Below are positions 42,900 through 55,160 of a DNA stretch of 64,000 bases, in pieces. This stretch comes from Diabrotica undecimpunctata (Eukaryota; Arthropoda; Insecta; Coleoptera; Chrysomelidae): NCBI RefSeq assembly GCF_040954645.1, contig NC_092811.1, positions 121,417,411 to 121,481,410 of the forward strand, written 5' to 3'. The notes beneath the pieces are model-generated. The model did not search any database and was not told where the DNA came from. It worked only from the letters and a program-made list of their open reading frames with translations. The number at the start of each line of letters is the position of its first letter. The stretch's first letter is position 1. The position numbers and the translations under genes were made by a program.

Positions 42900-43500
42900 T
42901 ATTTTACTTTAAATTAAATACATACGAAATATTTTTATAATAATTTTCCTTCAATGTTTTTCAAAGTTATGTATAAATATATCCTTAAACGTTTTTTCAT
43001 TTATCTTTTTTGTGATAAGGGATGATTGGTAAGGGTTGAAAAAAAAAATTGAAAAGAAATATTTAATTAATCGTGATAAAAAGATATCGATTTAACATAA
43101 ATAAAGTACCAAATTGAATAATTCGGTAAAATAAACAATTTTTTCGTAATAAGGGATAATTATAGGAGTTGAAAATTAGGAATATGAAATATTTGAGTTA
43201 AATATTTATAAATAAGTCAAAAAGGATTGAAAAATGATACATAGTATATTAAAGCATCAAAAAACCTTAATACTAAATCTACAAATGTTTTTCAAGTTAT
43301 TACATGCTTTATTTTCCACTTTTATTGGTTTTTTGAAAGAAGGGGTAGTTTACATAATTAAAAACAATATGTACATACGACATAGGATAGATTTTCATGT
43401 GGAGACTAAGTCGAGCTTATTTCCAAAATTTTATAAAAATCGATGCGTCTTCAAAGAAATCGTAGATTATACCTCATTTTTACCTTGGTAGACTGGACTA
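42900..43500. other. AT-rich intronic stretch
   Basis: No recognised feature. Frame 43234-43491 (plus) lacks motifs and splice support. Confidence 0.3.
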
Positions 43501-43753
43501 AAGTATCCACATCAAATTGTTGATGAGTGTATGTAAGGAACTAACCCTAAACATATGTGTAAGCTTTATATTCTTTATGTGGGTAACAAGATGACAGCCA
43601 GGTGACAAGGACACACTACAGTTAGGTTAGATAGGTTATGTTAGCATGCGTGTAATATTTGAACGCCCGGCATTGTAACAAATATACTTGTACAATCCAG
43701 TATCGTATTCTTTATTACACCTTTCATCAGTCTTATACAATATGTGTACTTAC

Positions 43754-43887
43754 TTTTATCTGTAACATATCCAAACCATAATGAACAGCTGCAATAATGT
43801 CTAGAAATACGTGGAACCCACACACCACCAACCATGGTCCATAGAAAAATAAGGATAAAGTTTTTTTTACGTTGAAGCAGATGCCAG
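43754..43887 (-). CDS. Exon of the multi-pass membrane protein gene: membrane segment
   Basis: The acceptor TTTTTATAG precedes and the donor AAAA|GTAAGTAC follows. The first two bases complete an alanine codon from the 47779-48030 exon, and the end is phase 0. The correct frame gives GICFNVKKTLSLFFYGPWLV, then VCGFHVFLDIIAAVHYGLDM and LQIK, which is one long hydrophobic segment or two closely spaced ones. The longer open frame that overlaps this region is a shadow; the splice phases single out the frame given here. Confidence 0.75.
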
Positions 43888-43959
43888 CTATAAAAAATTA
43901 TAATTATTTATCTTGTTCGAATTACATATAATGTTATTATCTTAAAAATTCACTTAATC

Positions 43960-44780
43960 TGTAGCATTTGTAAATTCCTTGATATATATTGAAATCCCCT
44001 CGTATTTGCTAAAGTATCGAAGAATATTTTTAGTATATTTCATTTCCTTATTCGTAAGTATTAAAACACCGAATTCTTTCAATTCATCTTAGCGTCGCCG
44101 AGTTAAAATAAACCATTTTAGAGTTTGTTTATTATTTCACAGATGTGTATTTCCTTTTCCTTCTTTGATCGTTAAACCGCTCGATACTGCGTTTTAAATA
44201 AATATTCCTGTTTAATGTTTTGTTTATATAAGCTAAGCGAATGAAGTTAAAAGATAATTACTTGCTCTAGCTGAGGCGTTGTTAGAAACAGCTGCTTCTA
44301 GCATTTGTCCAAAATTCTACGTCGAATTTGTATTTGTTTTCTCATTATTCGTTCTTTTCATGGAAATCTAGTGTGTAGTAAAGTAAAGTAGCAGTTTAAT
44401 GGTTCAGTTACAGTTTTAAGTGAGGTTTTGAAAGATATCCACATGTTCCAGTTTCCTGTTATTTTAAGAAGCCGAGTCTAAAGTTTCTGTTCCAGTGCCA
44501 CTTCAACCTCACTTTTGTTTGTCCCTGGTCGTTGTTCCAGACTATAGATGTAGTCTATTTATTCGTGTGGCAGATTCCAGTGAAGTCTGGTTTCCATCCC
44601 AGCATTTTTGTGTAAAACCACAGTGCAATCCAGGTAACTTTTGTGTTTCAATTTTAAAGGAAAAGTAAAAATAAACATTTTGATTAATAATTGCTTTCAT
44701 TATTTAAAAAGATAATTTTTTATTTGTAATATTTTATTTGTGTTATAAATTATAGCCCAGTAATAATAGTAAGTGTTTCC
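43960..44780. repeat. Diverged ~800-bp repeat, copy 2 (upstream of the 43754-43887 exon)
   Basis: Homologous to 41205-41955 in the same orientation and block order (see there). Each copy begins 45-75 bp upstream (minus sense) of a successive host exon. This copy has an extra segment around 44440-44530 (CACTTCAACCTCACTTTTG). Confidence 0.75.
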
Positions 44781-45406
44781 CTTTGTTATTTTTGTATTTA
44801 CTTTTGTAACTATTCATATAGTAATTTTGTATTGTCTATTTTTGAGTATTTTTGTATCATCTATGTTTTGTAACTGTTTGTGGTGAGACAACAAATAAAT
44901 GTTTAATTTGTTTTCTAAACCATTTTGTTTATTTCTATTAACTAACTCTCTAACCCTTTTTTTGAGTTTCATTTAAAAAGATATGTTTTTCATTTCTAAT
45001 AATTATTTCTATAGTTACAATGAGTTGTTGTAATCGGTATAATTTGGCACCTCGAAGCGGCGTCCGTTTTAAATTGCTAGAGGTCTTCGTTTTAAATTGC
45101 TAGAGGTCTTTCTTGTGTTTTGTTTTGTTTGTCCAGTAAATTCATGTAAGTACCCCTTTGTTTCATTTTTGTAGTTCCCCCAATCCAACCCCTTTGCCAT
45201 TCAACTTATCCACGACCCAGCACTCCAAATAAACCATGAGTGCCGTTTGCATAAGTTTCGTTTATTTTGCGTTCTCTGTCTCCACCCCAGTAACTTCTGT
45301 CCTCAATTTTCAACCCCTCATAATAATGTCCTATGTGGTAGGCAAAATATTTTTCGTTACAAATCATGTTATTTAAAACACTGAACATCAAGATTTTCGC
45401 AGAAGC
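44781..45406. other. Non-coding stretch
   Basis: CGTTTTAAATTGCTAGAGGTCTT is repeated in tandem at about 45065-45110. The minus frame 45206-45391 has no recognised motif. Nothing else seen. Confidence 0.3.
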
Positions 45407-45712
45407 TTACATTCCGTGAAATAATTCCAAGGAAGGAGGTAAAGCATCTAGAAGTTCCTTTTTTCTATTTTTTCTAGGGGAAATCAAAGCTGGCGGTACG
45501 AAATTACCTATACTATTCATGCAACAGACATATGTTGCATGCTGACCTCTTTCGGCGCTAGTCAACGACCCAACTTGCTTTCTTCCAGTTTTTGCAAACA
45601 TTTTTGGAGGCCTCTCTACTGTGGATAAACCACTTTCGTCCATACTACAAATGCGATAAACTTCAATTTTCTCTTTTTCCAGGGCCAATTCCAACTTTTT
45701 AAAAAAATGTTA
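45407..45712 (-). pseudogene. Pogo/Tigger-like transposase fragment (DDE_1)
   Basis: The minus frame encodes KKLELALEKEKIEVYRICSM and DESGLSTVERPPKMFAKTGR, where the D of MDES is the first catalytic aspartate of DDE_1 transposases. KQVGSLTSAERGQHATYVC and NFVPPALISPRKNRK follow, in the order typical of tigger/jerky-type proteins. It is truncated on both sides: at 45712 by the neighbouring non-LTR fragment, and at 45407 within LPPSLELFHGM before the second catalytic D. No DNA-binding domain remains. Confidence 0.75.
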
Positions 45713-46476
45713 TATTTGAGGCTTATTAAATGCTACAAAGTGGCAAAAGTCGGTGAAGAAAACGGACTGTCCCTAAACACAAAAAAGACACAATTTTTGG
45801 TAATTACAAAAGCCCAACAGCGCCAAGAAACTAACAATACATGGAGAACAAATTAAAAAAGTTGAAAAATATAAATATCTGGGTACAATAATTATCGAAA
45901 ATAATGAGTACACAGAAGAGATTAAGGCAAGAATAGGACAGGCAAGAAATTCTTTCAACAAACTGTAAAAAGTACACTGCAGCAGGGACATTTCAATTTC
46001 TTTAAAGATAAGACTTCTGAGATGCTACGTGTTCTCCGTATTATTTTATGGGTTGGAGGCTTGGACATTAAAGAAAGATGTTTCGGACAGTACAGATACA
46101 CATATATATATTACGATACAGATGTATATTAAGAATAAGTTGGGTGGATAGAGTCACGAATGTCAAGGTGTTGAGAAGAATGGGAAAAGATAAAGAGGTT
46201 TTAAATACAATTAAAGTCATAAAACTGCAATATCTGGGACATGCCATGAGGGGCGGGCGTTATAACTTGTTGCAATTAATAATGCAAGGAAGAATACAGG
46301 GTAGAAGGAGTCGAGGAAGAAGACGCATCTCCTGGTTAAACAATTTGAGAGCTTGGTTTAACTGCACTTCTGCTGACCTCTTTAGAGCAGCGGTATCGAA
46401 GGTGCGAATTGCCATGATGGTTGCCAACCTTCTTAGAGAAGATGGAGAAGAAGAAATGCTACAGCTCTAGCTGCAG
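45713..46476 (+). mobile_element. 5'-truncated APE-type non-LTR fragment (RT thumb to 3' end)
   Basis: A short piece of palm (ENGLSLNTKKTQFLVIT, 45755-45810) is followed by VEKYKYLGTIIIENNEY, then LRCYVFSVLFYGLEAW (about 46015), a frame break, and the frame 46078-46470. That frame has RILRISWVDRVTNVKVL-like sequence and GRRRISWLNNLRAWFNC. The tail is GAGAAGAAGAAATG. Family as 38341-40700. No TSD identified; the 5' junction falls exactly at the pogo fragment. Confidence 0.8.
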
Positions 46477-46792
46477 ACATAGCTTCAGGTTGCCTCAAGG
46501 ATATTTCAGGATGTCAGCGCTGCGATCTTTTAATCTATTTGAAATGCCATTTTTACTGGTAAATTTCCAAAGTAGTAGTTACCCCAAACATCCTTATGGA
46601 AAAGTTATTTTTTAGTAATTTATAGTTTGTAAAAATAAATTGTTTTAATGTTGTAGTTTATAGTTATTCTAGAAAAGTTATTGACATCTGTTATTCAAGA
46701 AAATAAAAATCAATGGAAAAAAGAAGTATTTTGTTTGCAGGCACGTGATTGAAAGTAATAATCATTTCATAATTCATGTTCCGAAAGATTTC

Positions 46793-46817
46793 CGCGGTGA
46801 GTACAATACTCACCGCG
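46793..46817. repeat. Perfect 11-bp hairpin
   Basis: CGCGGTGAGTA, a CAA loop, then TACTCACCGCG. It is GC-rich in an AT-rich surround; function unknown. Confidence 0.8.
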
Positions 46818-47089
46818 AATACAATAAATAAATACTACTACAAGAATTAATATTAAACTTAACAGTCTTCCAGTTTGAACCACCTCGATTATCATTGCGC
46901 CGAGCTTTAGACATCCTCTTTGATGTCTTCTTCAAAGCTTCCGAAGACCTAGTCTCTCGAGCCCCCATGCACTACTATACTGGTCACTAACCAATGGACT
47001 ATTGCTACTGGGAACAGAGGACGATTCATTTATTCCGTCGATGGTGATGTGGTTTGGGTGGGGGTTAGCGTAAAGATTGTCGGGTGAAG

Positions 47090-47600
47090 AACAAGGAATT
47101 ATTATGTGGGACAGTATAAAACTATTAAAAAGTAACAAAGCCCCAAGACTAGATGATATGTATGCAGAAAAAATCAAGTTACTTAGTGAAGAAAATCTAG
47201 ACTCTTTAACAATATCTACGACACAGGTCAAGTTCCAAAAGATTGGCTTCACTCTACATTTATCGCTATTTAAAACACGACGTGCAAAATTCTGTAAGGA
47301 CCACCGTAAATACTACAAAATATTATTTAAGAAATATGAAGAGGCCGGTGGCTGGAGTCAGTTTGGTTTCAAAAATTGATTTGGCATCAGAGAGGCGAAC
47401 TTTAGTATGCGAAAATAGAATTGTTTAGATCAAAGAAAGAAAGTAGAAAATAAAATGTGTACAAGAGTTGAGATTGGACGCCAAGGATAAAAGAGTTATC
47501 GTCAATCTGTATTGGAACCAGACAGCAACAGTACGCCTTCAAAAATTTCAACAAAACGAAAGATTTCTTAATAAAAAAGATGGGTGGTTGGTGAAATCCA
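47090..47600 (+). mobile_element. Decayed non-LTR RT fragment
   Basis: From 47110: IKLLKSNKAPRLDDMYAEKI with KLLSEENLDSLT, the segment before RT motif 1. Then come AKFCKDHR (motif 2 region), WSQFGFKN and GIREANFS (motif 3, GFRNGxGTREA), and after a shift LYWNQTATVRLQK. The order matches the family of 29140-32045. Motifs A-C are missing; many frame breaks. Confidence 0.65.
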
Positions 47601-47778
47601 TGAGCTCGAGTGAGCAGGTTTGCTATTCCTGAATTAGATATATCCCCTATAGGAAATAACATTAAAATGATTTTATAAGAAAATAACTACAAAACAACAT
47701 TAAGGATCTTTTGATCAGACAAAGTTACTAATCACGAAGTTGTGTGAATATGTACTACAAGCAGAAAAAGATACTTAC

Positions 47779-48030
47779 CAAAAAGTATAAAGGTACTAAT
47801 CATCCAAAATCCGTCAATGAATATATATAAAAATAGATAGAATTGTGTCCTTAGGTAAGTTGTGGATTGTGCGGGAAAATTTCCTTTTTCTAAAATCGTA
47901 TACAGTATTCTATAGAGATCGTCTTCATCTGGCTTTGGATCTGTATCTAAATCTATCAGTCTTGAATCGTTATGAAAATGGTTTACGCTCGTATCTGAGT
48001 CGAGGTACACATGACCACACTTATCGTAAT
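47779..48030 (-). CDS. Exon of the multi-pass membrane protein gene: acidic loop plus membrane segment
   Basis: The acceptor GTATTTTTAG precedes and the donor TTTTTG|GTAAGTATC follows. The exon completes an asparagine codon begun in the 60431-60536 exon and ends one base into an alanine codon finished by the 43754-43887 exon. It encodes YDKCGHVYLDSDTSVNHFHN, an acidic stretch (LIDLDTDPKPDEDDLYRILY), then QFYLFLYIFIDGFWMISTFI, a clear membrane segment. Eighty-three full codons, no stop. Just upstream of the acceptor there is also AAG|GTATGT, so the boundary choice rests on phase. Confidence 0.75.
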
Positions 48031-50058
<2,028 letters not shown>

Positions 50059-50086
50059 CGAGTATAAATATTACATCACATAGATA

Positions 50087-51265
50087 TTATGTTAAATCTG
50101 TGGCACTATCACTGTCGTCTTTTAAATTGATGATAATATTTTGTATATTATATGTAGGAAAATATGAATTCTCAGCTTTCATAACATATGAGACTGCATC
50201 TTTCCAACTATTCGCATCAATTTTGAGTACTTCCTTTTCAATTAAATGCAGGACAGATGCATTTAAATGTGGCGAAGTATTATTTCTTCGAACTCTTGAC
50301 TTAAGTTGATGCCACATATGTTCGATTGGGTTAAATACACAGTAATATGGTGGAAGTCTTAAAATCGTATGACCCATGTTTTCGGCATAATTATCACAAA
50401 AGTATTCTTTTTTCAATGCGAAACTTTTTAAAATGTACAATAAATCCTTCTTAGTATTATCTATGTGAAAATAAATATCTTTGTCATACAAGTAATTCTG
50501 TATTGTTATTTTCGTATCGCTTGAACAGGGAATTTTATTTAATTGCCTGCTATGATATGTTGCATTGTCCATAACTACAACACTATTAGGAGGTATGTTG
50601 GGTATTAACTTATTTTTGAACCAGTCTTCAAATATATCTGAAGTTGTGTTGTCATGGTAATCGAGACATGAATCACTGATGTTTTTAGCTGATAGAGATA
50701 AGGCATTTGGAACCCATCCATCGACTGATCCAGCATGGAATATTGTTATTCTTTTTCCTCTATTAGAAGGCGCTTTTGTTGAACAAGATTGCCTAGTATC
50801 TACCCAACCTTTAGATGGCGTATCGTGTGTATCAAACCACGTTCCATCTAAATAAATAATAGGTCGATTCTCTCGACGACACTGTTTAATTTTGTTTAAA
50901 TATTCCATTCGCCATATCCGTAAACGATTGGATTCCATAAGTACCTGTCTTTTATCTACTTTTTTGTATTTAAACCCTATACGTTGAAAACACTTCCAAA
51001 CAGTTGTTCTACCGCACTTAATTTCAGTGTTGTCGACGTGAAGCCTGTCAACTAATATATCTAGTGTGGGTACAATTTGTTCTTCATACAAGGCATACAC
51101 TTTGCGACGAATAAGATCTTCATCTGCACGATCGAGCTTCCGAGAAATACTGTTATCCCGTCTTATTAATCTTGGTATAATAGGATTAGTTACAATTTTT
51201 CTGACTGTGAATAATGGTTTTTTAGTTAAAGTTGCCGTTTCATGTAAGGCTTCGTTACTGTCCAT
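50087..51265 (-). CDS. IS630/Tc1-mariner-superfamily DDE transposase with wide D-E spacing
   Basis: The 392-codon frame is intact. Residues about 45-110 form helix-turn-helix regions (EDLIRRKVYALYEEQIVPTL, GRTTVWKCFQRIGF). The catalytic domain has IIYLDGTWFDTHDT (D140), TIFHAGSVDGWV, NSVVVMDNATYHS (D233) and YCVFNPIEHMWHQLK (E315). The interval between the second D and the E is 81 residues instead of 34-41, with an inserted KDLLYILK...NYAEN region. Conserved GW, HAG and MDNATYHS boxes place it in the DDE_3 clan. An in-frame stretch upstream of the ATG (to about 51355) also looks coding, so the true start or an upstream exon may lie there. No terminal inverted repeats were found; one side is occupied by the (AC)n tract. 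An older relative lies at 16118-16866. Confidence 0.85.
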   Translation of the reverse strand: MDSNEALHETATLTKKPLFTVRKIVTNPIIPRLIRRDNSISRKLDRADEDLIRRKVYALYEEQIVPTLDILVDRLHVDNTEIKCGRTTVWKCFQRIGFKYKKVDKRQVLMESNRLRIWRMEYLNKIKQCRRENRPIIYLDGTWFDTHDTPSKGWVDTRQSCSTKAPSNRGKRITIFHAGSVDGWVPNALSLSAKNISDSCLDYHDNTTSDIFEDWFKNKLIPNIPPNSVVVMDNATYHSRQLNKIPCSSDTKITIQNYLYDKDIYFHIDNTKKDLLYILKSFALKKEYFCDNYAENMGHTILRLPPYYCVFNPIEHMWHQLKSRVRRNNTSPHLNASVLHLIEKEVLKIDANSWKDAVSYVMKAENSYFPTYNIQNIIINLKDDSDSATDLT

Positions 51266-51355
51266 ATTTTTTTCGACAAGAGTTTGAAAAACATTAGCAA
51301 TAATTTGTTTTGCATCAGTAGATAAATGTATTCGTTGGCGCTGTTCAGGTTCTAA

Positions 51356-52559
51356 TACTTAAATGAGATCACCTCCTTGTCGATTTGCTTCCGGTTCATT
51401 AACTGGCAGAATTGCCCTATTATCCTCTGGACTCCAGGGACGCCACATTGTTTCATACAATAAAGGTAAATTTGACTAAGTGGATTCACCGGCAAGTGTA
51501 CACACTCTAAAAAAATAAACACTTTTATTACAATACTCAACTAATTTTTTACACAAACTGAACACTCAAACGACTTTACAACCAATTCCGTCGAAGCAGA
51601 CTTTTAAGTGTTAGTTTGTCATCGTACAACTCTCTTCAAATTAAAAAACAATTAACGATAAGTAACAGGTAGAAAGTTATATAAATTCCAAGTAATTTGT
51701 TAATAGGTCAATTAAGTTAAACGTTTACTCATTATAACTGTATATACGGGTTTGTCAGTTCTAATGTGTTTGGGATATTACCCGTTTTCCCAAAACTTAT
51801 TAATTTCCACCACCGGTCCAGTCAATTTAACTAAATTGAGATCTTCATAATTTTGGGCGCTTTTATTTCGTTGAGACTTAAAATAATGATTAATAAAAGA
51901 ATACAATAATTATGGGAAATTTGTATGTTTATAAAAAGAGTTTTTTGACATTACGCTTGAATGATAATATTTGATCTGATTATGTGTACTAACCTACAGT
52001 TGACTTGGCTATATGCCGGTCCTGTCAGCTTGGATAGCTGTGATAATTATACAACAATAGAGTGCTTACAAGGGATTATTCAGTTTTACAGCTGTTATTA
52101 AAATAACTTTTATAATGAGACACTAAATTTCTGGATACAGATACTTATGTGTATATTAAAATGATAGATAGTAATAAAGCACGGTCACATATTGCATTTT
52201 ATCTAGAGAGCCCTCAAGACATTACAATTTTTACTAATGTCTCTAAAATACTTCCCACGTTAGTGGTTAGTGCACAGAGGTGCCGCCTGCTTTGATGGCA
52301 TAGAACTAAAACAATTTAATAAATCGTTTTCTGTTCCTCTGGGCTGTCGAAATGTGTAAATATTAGTAGCTTTCAGCAAAAGCTTGCTATTGCTCTTACT
52401 AGCAGTCCCAGTGGATGATAGAAAACGTTCCTGTAAATATGCAGGACAGTTGCGAATAAGGTCCAACCAAATAAGAACCCGCAGTTCAACTGATGGTATT
52501 ATATAAGGTAGTAGCTATGCCATTATTGCACTGGGGCTGTATGATTCATACAGGTCTAG
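51356..52559. other. Non-coding stretch between transposase and non-LTR relic
   Basis: No supported gene. Minus frames at 51352-51540 and 52260-52466 lack motifs; the former could hold an upstream exon of the transposase, as a TTTAAG acceptor-like site lies near 51359. Confidence 0.3.
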
Positions 52560-54661
52560 TGTAAATTACTCACAGGTGACAACTACATCTTAGTTTAACC
52601 GGCTGTGAGACTGCGATCAGGCAGGTAGCAGGATTATCTTTCCAGAGAGCGTTATGAAATGACGACTAAGCAAAAAAATTCTGTGCTCTGCAATCCGGCT
52701 AGCAACCTGCGCCATATAGATTCCGGGTCGAATGGTGTGAAATAGGCGACCGAACAGATGATGGTGAACGACCAGGTAATATCTGTGAAAGATATTGGAA
52801 GATCAAACTTAACATTACGTAGAAAACACCGCATCGCAACATGGAATGTTAGGGGGCTGCTACAGCCAGGTAAATTGTATATATTAGAAAATAAACTGAT
52901 CAAGGAGAAGATATTCTGTGAGATATATCTGTGAGATATCTGATACACACTTGGAAGGCCAAGGACATTAGGAGGCCAGTCACTACAAAATTTTTATGTC
53001 AGGAGCTAACAAATCAGGACAAAAAGGCGTAGTAATACTAATTCAAAAACTTTGGGCAAAATATGTACATGAATACCTTCCAGTAAATGATCGAAAAATA
53101 AAAATAACTCTAAACGCTAAACCAGGCAAAATGCGTATTATACAGGTATATATGATAACATCCGAAGCGGCAGAAGATATAGTAGAAGAAACATACCACC
53201 TAATTTATAAAACCATCTCTATCATTCCTAAAAAATAACGAATGATGATAATAGGAGATTGGAATGCAAAAATAGGAAAAACTAAAATAGATGACCACAA
53301 GGAACCATAGGTGAGCATGGCTTAGGCGAGCAAAATGAACGACGTGAACGGCTCCTTCAATTTGCCATCGATATGGATCTTAGTATAGCAAACACAATGT
53401 TTAAACATCATCTACGGAAATTATCAACATGATCTTCGCCTGGAGGACAATACAAGAACCAAATAGATGATATTCTTGTCACTAAACGATGGAGGAGCTC
53501 AATAATCAACGTGAAGACAAAACCAGCTGCAGACTGTGGTTCCGACCACAAAATGTTACAAGCAGAATTTCGCATTAAGTTACAGAGTAAAACAATCACA
53601 AACAAAAGACAAAAATGTATTCCAAAACACCCGGAAAAGTTTAGAGAAGCATTAGCAGAAGCTGACCAGTGACTACAGGAGACTCGTGACAAACTATGGG
53701 AATACACAAATAAATAGATCACTGAAGCCATCAACAATACTAATCCCAAACACAGAACAGCTAGGAAAAAACATTGGATGGCTGAAGAGACTCTCAATCT
53801 TGTAGAAGAAAGACGAAAACTTAGAAACGGCACATCAAATTCAAAACAAAAATAGAGATATGCACCATAAATACAACTATTAAACACTTGTGCAGAGAGA
53901 CAAAAATAATTATATTAAAAACATATGTGTATAGCTAGAGGAACATGCTGACCGCCAAGAATCTAGAGAACTTTTCTCAAAAGTCAAGTATCTAGCGAGA
54001 GAATTCAAACCGTAGACACAGATCATCAAAGATAATAGTAGAAATACCATAACAAACCCCGGCGGTATCGTAGAGGGGTGGAAACAAAATTTCGAGATAC
54101 TATTCTCTAACAATGACTTAGAAAATAATACAGAGTAAAGAAGTTGTGAAAAAAAACCTCAAATATTGAAATCAGAAATTGGGGCGGCAATTAAAAAGCT
54201 AAAATTCAGAAAAGCAGGAGGAGAAGATAGAATAACAGCTGAAACACTCAAAGAAATGGAAGAATTAGGGACGGAAGTAATGCTTAGAATTTGCAATGAG
54301 ATCTGAAATACTGGAAAGTGGCCAAATGACTGGGGTAAACTCACGTTTATTCCCATATATAAAAAAGATTAAATTCAATTCTCTTACCACAAATTCCCCA
54401 AAAACAATGCGGATTCGTCTCAGGTAGAGGAACAAGAGAACATATTCTTTATATTCGTCAAATTATCGAAAAAAAGAGTTTAACATCGAAACATATTTAT
54501 GCTTTGTTGACTACTCCAGGGCCTTCGCTTCCGTAAAATGGGATAAAATGTGGCATATACGTAAAGCAATGGGTACGTCAGAACATCTAATCTATTTATT
54601 ACAAAAACTATATGTAAATAATACTGCTAATGTAAGAGTTAATAATGTGGTTTCGAAAACT
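52560..54661 (+). mobile_element. APE-type non-LTR retrotransposon relic, 5' end to RT motif A
   Basis: A GC-richer 5' leader (52560-52820) is followed by the start of the endonuclease, RIATWNVRGLLQPGKL (about 52838). The APE body is scattered over frames (GDWNAKIGK-like at 53250, GEHGLGEQNERRERLLQFA at 53310, SPGGQYKNQIDDILVTKRW at 53440, AADCGSDHKML at 53530). A basic linker follows. RT pieces are LKFRKAGGEDRITAETLKEM (54195), QCGFVSGRGTREHILYIRQI (54400) and CFVDYSRAFASVKWDKMW (54500). It stops abruptly in the region before motif B at the hairpin 54666-54727. Many stops. Confidence 0.75.
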
Positions 54662-54665
54662 TAAG

Positions 54666-54727
54666 CTACATTCTGATCGGCAACAGGAGAGAGAATTGCT
54701 CCTCTCCTGTTGCCGACCAGAATGTAG
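54666..54727. repeat. 25-bp hairpin at a retrotransposon break point
   Basis: CTACATTCTGATCGGCAACA(GGAGA) at 54666-54690 is repeated in inverse orientation at 54703-54727 with one mismatch and a 12-base loop. The preceding RT coding sequence ends four bases before it. Confidence 0.85.
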
Positions 54728-54964
54728 ATTCGATTTTTTAAATAATTTTACTATTTGTTCTTGTATAGTGCATTGTTATGTTAAACTTCATGTTTAATTT
54801 TATGTTTATGACATTCTGGGATTGTTGGATAGCCCAAAACTGACGAAATGCCCCTGAACATGCTCTAGTGAGCGAAAGTACTTGGGCAAGATTTAATTAA
54901 TAAGACTGTGCTCGATATCTGCCTTTATTTTATCAAAGTTCATTTATTCGAGCATTCAACATTA

Positions 54965-55160
54965 TATCAAAAAATGAAATAGTTCTTGGCACAATTCTTT
55001 TTTCTGATGAATCAACATTTACATTGAACGGAGAGGTAAACCGACAAAACTGTAGTTATTGGTCAGCGGAGAATCCTCATTGGATGCGTGAGACACACAC
55101 TCAGTATCCTCAAAAGTTGAATGTTTGGGCAGGTATTATAGGAGATCATATTATGGAGAG
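54965..55160 (+). pseudogene. Mariner-like transposase relic, part 1 (first catalytic D)
   Basis: The frame reads KNEIVLGTILFSDESTFTLN (first catalytic D in FSDES), then NCSYWSAENPHWMRETHTQY and KLNVWAGIIGDHIM. It continues at 57470 after the inserted non-LTR element. The N-terminal DNA-binding domain is missing. Confidence 0.75.

Noticed and set aside
43641..43835. Minus-strand frame MVGGVWVPRISRHYC...
   Set aside because: It overlaps the 43754-43887 exon in a different frame. The splice phase of the neighbouring exons fits the other frame, which also gives a sensible membrane segment.
45206..45391. Minus-strand frame next to the pogo fragment as its continuation
   Set aside because: It does not contain the second or third catalytic motif expected after the DES box and lies beyond a stop.
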